A stretch of DNA of 30,384 nucleotides from JAXGPP01 sp964436865 (GCA_964436865.1 CAYTFK010000046.1:1-30384); one strand, 5' to 3'. Numbered from the stretch's first letter, positions 23,217-30,384 are shown. Notes: generated from the sequence alone by a model not told the origin. A program made the numbers and translations.

Positions 23217-25328
23217 ATGCCGAAATCCGAACTCAGAAACCCGGAGCTGTACATCAACCGCGAGTTGAGCTGGCTGGAGTTCAACGACCGGGTGCTGCGG
23301 GAAGGACTCAACGAGGAGCTGCCGCTGCTGGAGCGGCTGAAGTTTCTGGCGATCGTCAGCTCGAACCTCGACGAGTTTTTCATGATCCGCGTGGCCGGGC
23401 TGATGCAGGCCCGCGAAGCCGGCGTCCGCCGCCGCGACGTCGCCGGCCTGACGCCGGCCCAGCAGCTTGAGGCAATCTGCCTGCGGACGCACCGCATGAT
23501 GGCCGAGCAGGCCGCCGGGATCCGCCGGGCAGTCGAGCAGCTCGCCGGCCACGGCATTCACGTGCTCGAGGCGAAGGACTGGACCGAGGATCAGCAGAAG
23601 TGGCTGAAGTCGTTCTTCGCCAAGGAAGTACTTCCGGTGCTCACGCCGCTGGCGGTCGAGCAGCTCGATCCCTGCCCGGTGCTCCCCGGGCTCCAATTGC
23701 ACGTGGGGCTGGTGCTCAAGGCGAAGAAGGGGGAGGAAGAGCGCGAGGCGATTGCCGTGTTGCCGGTGCCGACGGTGTTTCCGCGGTTCGTCACCGTGCC
23801 GGCTGAGAGCGAGCTCTATTTCACTCGCCTGGAGGACGTGATCGCGGCCAATGCGGGCGAAGTATTTCCGGGGCACGAGGTGCTGGCGGCGGCCGCGTTC
23901 CGCATCACGCGCGACGCCGATGTGGCGATCCAGGACGACGACGCCAGCGATCTTCTGCACAACGTCGAGCAGGCCGTGCTCGAGCGCCGCCGCCGCGCCG
24001 CCGTGCGGCTGGCGATCTCGGCGGGGGCCGACCGCCGGCTCAAGAAGTGGCTTACCGAATGGCTCGCCGTCCGCCCCGACGATGTCTACGAGATCGACGG
24101 CATGCTCGACGCCACCGCGCTGTGGGAGATCGCCCGGCTGCCGGGTTACGAGAGCCTGAAGAGCCCCGACTGGCCGGCGCAACCTCCGGCCGACCTGGTC
24201 GAGAGCGAGGACCTGTGGGAAACGCTCCAGGGCCGCGACGTGCTCCTGTTCCATCCCTATGAGAGCTTCGACCCGGTGGTGCAGCTCGTGCAGCAGGCGG
24301 CCGAAGACCCCCAGGTGCTGGCGATCAAGCAGACGCTCTACCGCACCAGCGGTGATTCGCCCATCGTGCGCGCCCTGGAACGGGCGGCGGAGAACGGCAA
24401 GGAGGTGACCGCGCTGGTGGAACTCAAGGCCCGCTTCGACGAGGCCCGCAACGTGGGCTGGGCCCGGCGGCTGGAGGATGCCGGCTGCCACGTGGTCTAC
24501 GGCATCGCCGGCTACAAGACCCACGCCAAGGCCCTGCTGATCGTCCGCCGCGAGCCGCCCATCATCCGCCGCTATGTCCACCTCTCGACCGGCAACTACA
24601 ACGACCGCACCGCGCGGATGTACTCCGACATCGGCATGATGACCACCGACCGCGATATCGTGGCCGACGTCGCCGCCTTCTTCAATCTGCTCACCGGCTA
24701 CTCCGAGGCCGTCGGCTGGTCGAAGCTCACCGTCGAACCATCGAGTCTCAAGCAGCGGTTCATTGACTTGATCGACCGCGAAGCCCGCGTCTCGTCGGCC
24801 GACCGGCCGGGGCTGATCATGGCCAAGGTCAATTCGCTCCAGGACCGCGACATCTGCGAGGCGCTCTACCGCGCGAGCCAGGGAGGCGTCAAGGTCATGC
24901 TCAACATCCGCGGCATCTGCTGCCTGCGGCCCGGTGTCGCGGGGGTCTCCGAGAATATCGAGGTGCGCTCGATCATCGACCGCTACCTCGAGCACGCCCG
25001 CGTGTTCTACTTCCGCAATGGCGGGCACGAAGAGGTCTACATGTCGAGCGCCGACTGGATGCGGCGCAACCTCGAGAAACGGCTGGAGATCATCTTCCCG
25101 GTGGCCGACGCCGCCTGCCGCCGCCGGCTGATCGGCATCCTCAAGACGTACTTCGCCGACAATGTGAAGGCCCGCGTGCTCCGCGCCGACGGCAGCTACG
25201 AACCGGTGGCCAAGAAGGGGCCGAAGGTCCGCGCGCAGGAGAAGTTCTTCCGCGAGGCCGCGGAGGCCGTCCGCGCCGCCTCGCAGACCACCGTCCGCTT
25301 CCGCCCCCTGGTGCGGCCAAAGGAGTGA
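23217..25328 (+). CDS. ppk1: Polyphosphate kinase 1
   Basis: A 703-residue Ppk1, which polymerises the gamma phosphate of ATP into polyphosphate. The N-terminus ELYINRELSWLEFNDRVL and LKFLAIVSSNLDEFFMIRV are classical. The two histidines of the phospholipase D-like catalytic domains are in place: H436 in YKTHAKALLIV (phosphohistidine site, E. coli H435) and H593 in DRYLEHARVFYF (E. coli H592). Other blocks are LLFHPYESFDPVV, YRTSGDSPIV, HLSTGNYNDRTARMYSDIG and LNIRGICCLRPG. Length is normal. The start has only a weak AAGG three bases upstream. It is the last gene of the polyphosphate cluster and converges on the lipoprotein gene. Confidence 0.96.
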   Translation: MPKSELRNPELYINRELSWLEFNDRVLREGLNEELPLLERLKFLAIVSSNLDEFFMIRVAGLMQAREAGVRRRDVAGLTPAQQLEAICLRTHRMMAEQAAGIRRAVEQLAGHGIHVLEAKDWTEDQQKWLKSFFAKEVLPVLTPLAVEQLDPCPVLPGLQLHVGLVLKAKKGEEEREAIAVLPVPTVFPRFVTVPAESELYFTRLEDVIAANAGEVFPGHEVLAAAAFRITRDADVAIQDDDASDLLHNVEQAVLERRRRAAVRLAISAGADRRLKKWLTEWLAVRPDDVYEIDGMLDATALWEIARLPGYESLKSPDWPAQPPADLVESEDLWETLQGRDVLLFHPYESFDPVVQLVQQAAEDPQVLAIKQTLYRTSGDSPIVRALERAAENGKEVTALVELKARFDEARNVGWARRLEDAGCHVVYGIAGYKTHAKALLIVRREPPIIRRYVHLSTGNYNDRTARMYSDIGMMTTDRDIVADVAAFFNLLTGYSEAVGWSKLTVEPSSLKQRFIDLIDREARVSSADRPGLIMAKVNSLQDRDICEALYRASQGGVKVMLNIRGICCLRPGVAGVSENIEVRSIIDRYLEHARVFYFRNGGHEEVYMSSADWMRRNLEKRLEIIFPVADAACRRRLIGILKTYFADNVKARVLRADGSYEPVAKKGPKVRAQEKFFREAAEAVRAASQTTVRFRPLVRPKE

Positions 25329-25368
25329 CCTCGTCGCGGCGGGCGTCCATCCTGTGCCGGTTGAGCGC

Positions 25369-25418
25369 AAAAAAGAAGACGCCGGAGCTGCGGTCGCGCC
25401 GGTCCGGCGTCGGGTTTT
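25369..25418. terminator. Terminator between convergent ppk1 and lipoprotein genes
   Basis: A 9-bp stem GACGCCGGA/TCCGGCGTC (25378-25386 with 25403-25411). On the minus strand it is followed by TTCTTTTTT, giving a good terminator for the lipoprotein gene. On the plus strand four T follow at 25415-25418, so it may also act on ppk1 transcripts. Confidence 0.75.
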
Positions 25419-25441
25419 CAGACGCTCACGCGTCGTTCGGT

Positions 25442-25939
25442 TCAGCCGCCTTTGAAGTCGCTCTTCAGGTCGAACTTGAACTCATTCTTTCCTTCCTTGA
25501 CCGTCGCCTTGACGCCCGACGTGGCCGGGCTGTTGTACGGGGTCGGGACCACCACCTTGGTCGTCGGCGGCGCCGATCGCCCCGATCCACCCTGGCCGTA
25601 GTTGGGGTCGTTCTGCATTGCCTGGGCTTCTTCCGCCGAGAGCACCTGGACCGCGCTCTTCATGAAGGTCACGTTGTATTCGCCCGGCATGGCGCCACCC
25701 TCGGCGGCGCCGCCCCCGGTCGACGTAAGCTTGAACACCCCGTTGGCGTCAGTCGTGCCCACCGCCGCCATGCCTCCCGGAGCGACCGGCGAGAAGCCCA
25801 CGGTGACGCCCTCCACCGGCGAACCGTCGAGCGTGACGACGCCTTCCACGTAACTCACCTCGGGCCCCTCCTGGGCGCACCCGGCAAGCACGACCGCGGC
25901 AGCCAGCAGCAAGGAACAACGAGCCATCAGTGGTAACAT
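25442..25939 (-). CDS. Lipoprotein with carboxypeptidase-regulatory-like domain
   Basis: A 165-residue lipoprotein. The ATG at 25939 has GGGAGG about 6 nt upstream. The signal MLPLMARCSLLLAAAVVLAGC ends in the lipobox LAGC with C21 as the lipidated residue. The body starts with VEGVVTLDGSPVEGVTVGF, then TTDANGVFKLTS and AMPGEYNVTF. This is an Ig-like beta-sandwich of the carboxypeptidase regulatory-domain type often called a transthyretin-like fold. Such small lipoproteins very often follow DUF1559 genes in planctomycetes. Here the gene lies 147 bases downstream of a DUF1559 gene on the same strand and is probably cotranscribed with it. Function is unknown; a structural or binding role at the cell envelope is likely. 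Confidence 0.85.
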   Translation of the reverse strand: MLPLMARCSLLLAAAVVLAGCAQEGPEVSYVEGVVTLDGSPVEGVTVGFSPVAPGGMAAVGTTDANGVFKLTSTGGGAAEGGAMPGEYNVTFMKSAVQVLSAEEAQAMQNDPNYGQGGSGRSAPPTTKVVVPTPYNSPATSGVKATVKEGKNEFKFDLKSDFKGG

Positions 25940-26012
25940 GAAATCCTCCCAGTTGTTGGATATTGACCGCCTCAAGCGGAGCCATAGTCAAATGTCGTAA
26001 ATGAACGGAGCC

Positions 26013-26040
26013 GAATCAAGAGGCTTTCGCCTCTTGATTC
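26013..26040 (-). repeat. Perfect 12-bp hairpin with GAAA tetraloop between DUF1559 and lipoprotein genes
   Basis: GAATCAAGAGGC and GCCTCTTGATTC pair over all 12 bases around a loop read as GAAA on the transcribed strand. No T-run follows, so it is not a normal terminator. It could protect the upstream mRNA from 3' decay or set unequal expression of the two genes. Confidence 0.7.
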
Positions 26041-26086
26041 GACCGTTGTTGCGTTTGCCGCGGCTCTTTGCCGGGCGGCCGGCAGT

Positions 26087-27223
26087 CTAGTCGAGAGTGA
26101 CCGTTTCACTCCCCTTGACCGTCCCCAGCGCACCCCAGACGCCCCACAACGATGGCCCGGCGTAGCCCTGCGGATTGCCTCCCATCGTCCCGAGGGCATC
26201 GATCGACGCGTTGGGATCGCCGGCGTTGATCGTCTCGGAGATGAACCGCACGGAGCCATCGCACATGGCCACGTTGGCGCCGCCGGGATGGTAGCTGCTG
26301 GCCGTGACCAGCGCCCAGTCCTCGCCGTGGGCCGCGGCGCAGGTCGGCGCGTTGGGTGGCAGGATGGTGAAGAAGATCGTGTAGATGCTGTGGGCGTCGC
26401 CCCAGCGCCGGCCGATCCCCCAACCCGTCTCGCCCATGCTCTCCTGGCAGGTGCCGGTGAGCATTCCGTTGGCGCCGCGTCGCGCCAGGCACGGCGCCGG
26501 CGAGACACCCGGTCCGGCGGAGACGCCGGTGGCGATGCCTCCCTTCACCGGGGCATTGGTGCCGTTTGTCTTGCCGATCACGCACTCGGCCAGCATGATC
26601 GTGTTGGTCGAGCCATCCTTCAGCGAGGCAAAGCTGCACTCGTTCCGCTGGCCGTTGCCGAACGGCCCTCGCCACTCCCACCAGTCCCAGTTCATCCAGA
26701 TGTCGCCGTGGTTGCAGTGGTAACTGAGATAGCCCACGTCGGTACCGGTCCGCTTCGTTCCGTCCGACGGGCAGAGGAACGTGCTGACGTCGGCCTTGTA
26801 GGGACCCGGACGTCCGTCATTGAAGTTGTTGTTGCTCCACGGACGGCGATCCTCCTTGGTGAAAGCGATCACCTGATCGTACAGCGCCTGCTGCTCGGCA
26901 AACGGCAACAGATGGGTCGCGTAGCCCATGCGGTCCCAGCCGAAACGGCCGCCGGTGCCCGTGTCGGGCCAGGTGCTTGCGCCGGCGGGATCCTTGAACA
27001 GTTCCCAGAAGTCACGGCTGTGTGACGACGGCGGGAACTTCTTGTTCACGTCGTGGAAATTGTGCACCGCCAGCGCCAACTGCTTCAGGTTGTTGGTGCA
27101 CTGCGACCGCCGGGCCGCTTCGCGGGCCGCTTGAACTGCCGGCAGCAGTAGCGCGATCAAGATGCCGATGATGGCGATAACCACCAGCAGTTCGACAAGT
27201 GTAAAACCTTTACACCTTCGCAT
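26087..27223 (-). CDS. DUF1559 (prepilin-like) protein, paralogue 1
   Basis: A 378-residue protein with the type IV prepilin/pseudopilin start MRRCKGFTLVELLVVIAI. Cleavage and methylation would fall at G6/F7. A single hydrophobic helix and LLPAVQAAREAARRSQCTNN follow. The large C-terminal domain (SBP_bac_10/DUF1559) ends with the H-x9-DG-type motif in SYHPGGANVAMCDGSVRFI. The ATG at 27223 has GGAGG 6 nt upstream; a GTG at 27241 is unlikely. DUF1559 proteins are massively expanded in planctomycetes and are thought to be secreted or pilus-like surface proteins, with no proven function. A long leader and its own promoter precede the gene, and the lipoprotein gene follows. A 293-bp part is identical to paralogue 3. 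Confidence 0.93.
   Translation of the reverse strand: MRRCKGFTLVELLVVIAIIGILIALLLPAVQAAREAARRSQCTNNLKQLALAVHNFHDVNKKFPPSSHSRDFWELFKDPAGASTWPDTGTGGRFGWDRMGYATHLLPFAEQQALYDQVIAFTKEDRRPWSNNNFNDGRPGPYKADVSTFLCPSDGTKRTGTDVGYLSYHCNHGDIWMNWDWWEWRGPFGNGQRNECSFASLKDGSTNTIMLAECVIGKTNGTNAPVKGGIATGVSAGPGVSPAPCLARRGANGMLTGTCQESMGETGWGIGRRWGDAHSIYTIFFTILPPNAPTCAAAHGEDWALVTASSYHPGGANVAMCDGSVRFISETINAGDPNASIDALGTMGGNPQGYAGPSLWGVWGALGTVKGSETVTLD
26208..26500 (-). repeat. 293-bp tract shared with paralogue 3 (copy 1)
   Basis: By eye every base from 26208 to 26500 matches 29457 to 29749 at a constant offset of 3249. The first mismatches are C/G at 26207/29456 and C/T at 26501/29750. Sequence outside the tract differs noticeably, so this looks like recent gene conversion. 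Confidence 0.85.
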
Positions 27224-27457
27224 GAGATACCTCCACTTCACACCGGGACATGAGGATCAGAAAGAAGACGACGCAATCGCTGTTCCGAAGCGATTCCACC
27301 ACCCGCGATGAGAACCGGCAGCCGCCGGTCCTCATTCCTCTTCTCAAATACCGGCCAGCCGCCCCAGACTTGCAGGAAAGACCTGCTTGACCAACCCCAT
27401 GCCGCCGGACAGTCGTCCAGTGCTGAGTCTTGATAAGGCAGTTGCAGCCTGTTGCGG
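27224..27457 (-). promoter_or_regulatory. Structured 5' leader of DUF1559 paralogue 1
   Basis: A leader of about 234 nt from the predicted start near 27458. It contains a 12-bp hairpin ATGAGGACCGGC/GCCGGTTCTCAT (27335-27308) and a hairpin AATCGC/GCGATT with CGGAAC in its loop (27295-27275). Then come CTTCTTTCT, CTCATGT and the GGAGG site. The same elements in the same order occur before paralogue 2. This suggests a conserved regulatory or stability element. No known riboswitch is recognised. Confidence 0.45.
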
Positions 27458-27464
27458 CGCAGTC

Positions 27465-27494
27465 AGTATAGGCACCGAGGGGTGGGGGCTGCAA
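27465..27494 (-). promoter_or_regulatory. Promoter of DUF1559 paralogue 1
   Basis: On the minus strand TTGCAG (27494-27489) and TATACT (27470-27465) are 18 bases apart. Paralogue 2 has the same TATACT with an 18-base spacer at a similar distance from its gene, which strengthens both calls. Confidence 0.55.
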
Positions 27495-27599
27495 GCCGCT
27501 TGTGGAAGTAGAGCCACGGCTGGCCCGGCGATAACGCTATGGAGGGGGGGTGGACGATGACGCCCTCCCCATTTCAGTCGCCGCCATGGTTCAACACCA

Positions 27600-27646
27600 C
27601 AATAAAGAAGCCGAATCCAGCGGCCCGCGACCGCCGGATTCGGCTT
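27600..27646 (-). terminator. Terminator of DUF1559 paralogue 2
   Basis: On the minus strand an 11-bp stem AAGCCGAATCC/GGATTCGGCTT (27646-27636 with 27618-27608) has a GC-rich loop. It is followed by the T-rich CTTTATTG, about 45 bases after the stop of paralogue 2. Confidence 0.75.
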
Positions 27647-27690
27647 GCATAAACCTGCTTTGTGATCAGCCCGGCAGGAAGCCGCCGCGA

Positions 27691-28821
27691 TCAGTCGAGT
27701 GTGACGGTCTCGCCTCCGCCGGTGGTCCCCAGTGCGCCCCACACTCCCCACAGCGACGGCCCGGAGTAGTTCTGCGGATTGCCGCCCAGGCCGAGCGCGT
27801 TGATCGACCGGGTGGGGTCGCCCGCGTCGATGGTCTCCGAGATGAATCGCACCGATCCGTCGCCCATGGCCACATTCGCGCCGCCCGGATGGTAGCTGCT
27901 GGCGGTGGGCATGGCCCAGCTTTCTCCGCTGCCGGCGGCGCAGGTCGGCGCGTTGGGGGGCAGCACGGTGAAGAAAGTGGTGTAGATGCTGTGGGCATCG
28001 CCCCACCGGCGGCCAAGTCCCCAGCCGCCCTCGCCCATGCTCTCCTGGCAGGTGCCGGTTAGCAGTCCATTGGGTCCTTTCCGCGCCAGGCACGGAGCCG
28101 GCGGATCTCCGGGCTGGGTCGCCAGACCGGTAGGAATGCCTCCCTTGACCGGAGCGAAGGTTCCGGGCGTCTTGCCGATCGCCACTTCACCGAACAGGAT
28201 CGTGTTCGACGAGCCGTCTTTGAGGCTGGCGAAACTTACTTCTCCCTTGTCGCCGCGGCCGAATGCGCCGCGCCACTCGTGCCAGTCCCAGTTCATCCAG
28301 ATGTCGCCGCGGTTGGCGTGGTAGCTGAGGTAGGCGGTGTCGTTGCCGCTCTTCCTGGTCGGATCGGAGGGGCAAAGCATGGCGGGCACTTCGGCCCGGT
28401 AGGCGCCGGGCCGGCCGTCGGCAAAGTTGTCGCGGCTCCACGGGCGCCGGTCCTCTTTGGTGTACTCGATCACCGAATCGTAGAGCGCCTGCTGCTCGAT
28501 GAACGGCAAAAGATGGGTCATGAAGCCCATGCGGTCCCAGCCGTACCGGCCTCCCGTCGTGTCGGGCCAGGTCCCTGCGCCGGTCGGGTTCTTGAACAAT
28601 TCGAAGAACGCCCGGCTGTGCGACGCCGGCGGGAACTTCTTGTTCACGTCGTGGAAATTGTGGGCCGCCAGCGCCAACTGCTTCAGGTTGTTGGTGCACT
28701 GCGACCGCCGCGCCGCCTCGCGCGCCGCCTGAACGGCCGGCAGCAACAGCGCGATCAAGATGCCGATGATGGCAATCACGACCAACAGTTCAACTAGTGT
28801 AAAACCTTCACGTCTTCGCAT
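27691..28821 (-). CDS. DUF1559 (prepilin-like) protein, paralogue 2
   Basis: A 376-residue paralogue with the same plan: MRRREGFTLVELLVVIAI, hydrophobic helix, QAAREAARRSQCTNN, the large DUF1559 domain, and the C-terminal SYHPGGANVAMGDGSVRFI. The last motif has GDG where paralogues 1 and 3 have CDG. The ATG at 28821 has GGAGG 6 nt upstream. The frame is open for 43 further codons upstream, but these fall in the leader and lack prepilin features, so I exclude them. It has its own promoter, leader and terminator, so it is a single-gene unit. It is the most diverged of the three copies and does not share the 293-bp identical tract. Confidence 0.93.
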   Translation of the reverse strand: MRRREGFTLVELLVVIAIIGILIALLLPAVQAAREAARRSQCTNNLKQLALAAHNFHDVNKKFPPASHSRAFFELFKNPTGAGTWPDTTGGRYGWDRMGFMTHLLPFIEQQALYDSVIEYTKEDRRPWSRDNFADGRPGAYRAEVPAMLCPSDPTRKSGNDTAYLSYHANRGDIWMNWDWHEWRGAFGRGDKGEVSFASLKDGSSNTILFGEVAIGKTPGTFAPVKGGIPTGLATQPGDPPAPCLARKGPNGLLTGTCQESMGEGGWGLGRRWGDAHSIYTTFFTVLPPNAPTCAAGSGESWAMPTASSYHPGGANVAMGDGSVRFISETIDAGDPTRSINALGLGGNPQNYSGPSLWGVWGALGTTGGGETVTLD

Positions 28822-29047
28822 TGCGTACCTCCGCCATGATGGAAACATGAGAACGAGAAAGAAGGCGCTGGTGAAACCGCCGTTCCGCGGCGATTTCTCC
28901 GCCTCGCGAGGAGGGCCGGCCGTGGCTGGCCCCCTGGCCTCTTCTCTCAATCCCGGTTAGCCGCCCCCGGCTACGGCAGATACGGGCCTGTCAGACTTCA
29001 CCAGCGCGGTGAATTCGATTCGCGAAGGCCACAATCTGTAGCGCCAC
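28822..29047 (-). promoter_or_regulatory. Structured 5' leader of DUF1559 paralogue 2
   Basis: A leader of about 226 nt. It shares GGGGCGGCT, then CCGG, GAGAAGAGG, a first hairpin GGGGGCC/GGCCCTC (28934-28911), and a second hairpin GAAATCGCCG/CGGCGGTTTC around CGGAA (28897-28873). It ends with CTTCTTTCT, CTCATGT and GGAGG. In the second hairpin the stem is kept although bases differ from paralogue 1 (U-A there, U-G here). Confidence 0.45.
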
Positions 29048-29053
29048 AATCCT

Positions 29054-29083
29054 AGTATATCCAGGAAAACCGGCATAACGCAA
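29054..29083 (-). promoter_or_regulatory. Promoter of DUF1559 paralogue 2
   Basis: On the minus strand TTGCGT (29083-29078) and TATACT (29059-29054) are 18 bases apart, predicting a start near 29047. The surrounding 29040-29110 stretch is AT-richer than its neighbours. Confidence 0.55.
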
Positions 29084-29242
29084 GTATTTATCCCGTATAC
29101 TTCTGGTGGATAAGAGGCTGCTGTCAACGGTGGGGTGCCGTGTCGGACGGGCACGGAATACCGGGCCGTCAGCGAAGTAGTAGTGCTTTCGGGCGGTGGC
29201 AAAACAGGCGGAATTAACACGGGCGATGCCCGTTCCGCACAC

Positions 29243-29289
29243 CCAAAGAAGAAAGCCAAGCCCAGCCACCTTTTGTGACTGGACTTGGC
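29243..29289 (-). terminator. Terminator of DUF1559 paralogue 3
   Basis: On the minus strand an 11-bp stem GCCAAGTCCAG/CTGGGCTTGGC with one T-G pair (29289-29279 with 29265-29255) is followed by TTTCTTCTTT. It lies about 47 bases after the stop of paralogue 3. Confidence 0.75.
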
Positions 29290-29335
29290 AGTGTGTCAAC
29301 AACTCTAACCGCTGGTCCGACGCCCGACCACAACG

Positions 29336-30384
29336 TTAGTCGAGCGTGACGTTCTCGCCCCCCTTGACTGTCCCCAGCGCACCCCAGACGCCCCACAGCG
29401 AAGGTCCGGCGTAGTCCTGAGGGCGGCCGCCCATTGTCCCCAGGGCATCGATCGAGGCGTTGGGATCGCCGGCGTTGATCGTCTCGGAGATGAACCGCAC
29501 GGAGCCATCGCACATGGCCACGTTGGCGCCGCCGGGATGGTAGCTGCTGGCCGTGACCAGCGCCCAGTCCTCGCCGTGGGCCGCGGCGCAGGTCGGCGCG
29601 TTGGGTGGCAGGATGGTGAAGAAGATCGTGTAGATGCTGTGGGCGTCGCCCCAGCGCCGGCCGATCCCCCAACCCGTCTCGCCCATGCTCTCCTGGCAGG
29701 TGCCGGTGAGCATTCCGTTGGCGCCGCGTCGCGCCAGGCACGGCGCCGGTGGCACGCCCGGACCTGCGGAGACGCCGGTGGCGATGCCGCCCTTGACCGG
29801 GGCGCTGTTTCCAGGTGTCTTGCCGATCACGGATTCGGCCAGCATGATCGTGTTGCTCGATCCATCCTTCAGGGTGGCAAAGCTGCACTCGTTCCGCTGG
29901 CCGTTGCCGAATGGCCCACGCCACTCCCACCAGTCCCAGTTCATCCAGATGTCGCCGTGATTGCAGTGGTAACTCAGATAGGCAACGTCAGTGCCGGACT
30001 TTCTCGTTGGATCCGACGGGCAGAGGAACGTGTTCACATCGGCCCGGTAGGCACTTGGACGGCCGTCGCTGAAGTTCTCTCGGCTCCAGGGGCGCCGGTC
30101 CTCCTTGGTGTAGGCGATCACCTGATCATAGAGCGCCTGCTGCTCAGCAAAGGGCAGCAGAAGGGTCGCGTAGCCCATGCGGTCCCAACCGAAACGCCCG
30201 CCGGTGCCCGTGTCGGGCCACGTGCTTGCGCCGGCGGGATCCTTGAACAGTTCCCAGAACGTCCGGCTGTGTGACGACGGCGGGAACTTCTTGTTCACGT
30301 CGTGGAAATTGTGCGTCGCCAGCGCCATTTGCTTCAGGTTGTTGGTGCACTGCGACCGCCGGGCCGCTTCGCGGGCCGCTTGAA
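29336..30384 (-). CDS. DUF1559 (prepilin-like) protein, paralogue 3, 5' end outside window
   Basis: At least 348 residues are present, from QAAREAARRSQCTNN at the window edge to the C-terminal TVKGGENVTLD. The missing N-terminus should hold the prepilin motif, about 30 residues by comparison with the other two copies. The body is very similar to paralogue 1 (both with the CDGSVRFI motif) and shares a 293-bp stretch that I read as identical. It has its own terminator. An internal ATG at 30328 is not the start, because the frame continues with conserved family sequence beyond it. Confidence 0.92.
   Translation of the reverse strand, partial: QAAREAARRSQCTNNLKQMALATHNFHDVNKKFPPSSHSRTFWELFKDPAGASTWPDTGTGGRFGWDRMGYATLLLPFAEQQALYDQVIAYTKEDRRPWSRENFSDGRPSAYRADVNTFLCPSDPTRKSGTDVAYLSYHCNHGDIWMNWDWWEWRGPFGNGQRNECSFATLKDGSSNTIMLAESVIGKTPGNSAPVKGGIATGVSAGPGVPPAPCLARRGANGMLTGTCQESMGETGWGIGRRWGDAHSIYTIFFTILPPNAPTCAAAHGEDWALVTASSYHPGGANVAMCDGSVRFISETINAGDPNASIDALGTMGGRPQDYAGPSLWGVWGALGTVKGGENVTLD
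29457..29749 (-). repeat. 293-bp tract shared with paralogue 1 (copy 2)
   Basis: Second copy of the tract at 26208-26500, in the same orientation. It encodes the part of the protein from the APCLARRGANG region to the H-x9-DG-type motif and just beyond. Confidence 0.85.

Noticed and set aside
22632..25370. A 912-codon open frame on the minus strand opposite ppx and ppk1
   Set aside because: It mirrors the codon pattern of two well-recognised plus-strand genes, is rich in His/Arg/Gly/Asp as such shadows are, and contains no known motif.
29122..29127. A perfect TTGACA on the minus strand upstream of DUF1559 paralogue 2 as the -35 box
   Set aside because: No acceptable -10 box lies 16-18 bases downstream; the TATACT site at 29059-29054 with TTGCGT fits better.
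26208..29749. The repeated 293-bp tract as an insertion sequence
   Set aside because: It lies inside two homologous coding genes, in frame and in the same position, with no terminal inverted repeats or transposase.
1..30384. tRNA or rRNA genes
   Set aside because: I saw no cloverleaf-like segments with CCA-adjacent acceptor stems or TTCGA loops in context, and no rRNA signature stretches. A covariance scan was not possible here.

Overview
The window looks like a chromosomal stretch from a planctomycete, probably of the Pirellulales type. The evidence is high GC content, three DUF1559 genes (prepilin-like N-terminus plus a C-terminal H-x9-DG-type motif), a DUF1559/lipoprotein pair, a membrane-anchored leucine-rich-repeat protein and futalosine-type menaquinone genes. 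No lineage was tested by search. Some genes have strong Shine-Dalgarno sites about 6 nt before the start; others have none that I can see.

Layout. 1-2.1 kb: a small hypothetical gene, a candidate structured small RNA (about 849-990, minus strand) with its own promoter and terminator, and an SPFH protein. 2.3-5.8 kb (plus): a small HEGGH membrane protein, a YghZ-like aldo/keto reductase, then an AAA ATPase overlapping a DUF4276 (TOPRIM-like) gene, a two-gene module of the type seen in defence systems. 5.9-6.7 kb (minus): comB. 6.9-10.4 kb (plus): menG, ubiX, mqnP (ubiA family) and mqnE, a menaquinone operon. It is interrupted between mqnP and mqnE by a truncated four-helix-bundle (S23/IVP) gene between inverted arrays of a 7-bp repeat. 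10.5-12.4 kb (minus): LRR protein. 12.6-14.8 kb (plus): secreted GH116-like enzyme. 14.9-15.6 kb: a probably decayed gene followed by a YgiT/MqsA-type antitoxin-like regulator. 15.7-17.9 kb (minus): a polar amino-acid ABC transporter made of an ATPase and a fused binding-protein/permease. 18.1-20.1 kb (minus): a large two-part alpha/beta hydrolase. 20.5-25.3 kb (plus): CHAD protein, Ppx/GppA phosphatase and polyphosphate kinase, a polyphosphate cluster. 25.4-30.4 kb (minus): a lipoprotein and three DUF1559 paralogues; the last runs off the window end.

How the genes work together. MenG, UbiX, MqnP and MqnE belong to one pathway making menaquinone from chorismate through aminofutalosine. Ppk1 makes polyphosphate, Ppx degrades it, and CHAD domains bind it. 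The DUF1559 genes appear to be a tandem surface/secretion family evolving by duplication and gene conversion: paralogues 1 and 3 share a 293-bp tract that I read as identical. Paralogues 1 and 2 share a promoter layout and a roughly 230-nt structured leader.

The observations most worth following are the small RNA locus, the conserved DUF1559 leaders, the heptamer-bounded gene remnant, the ATPase/DUF4276 pair, and the decayed partner gene with an MqsA-like palindrome. All calls come from reading the sequence; no similarity search or structure prediction was run.
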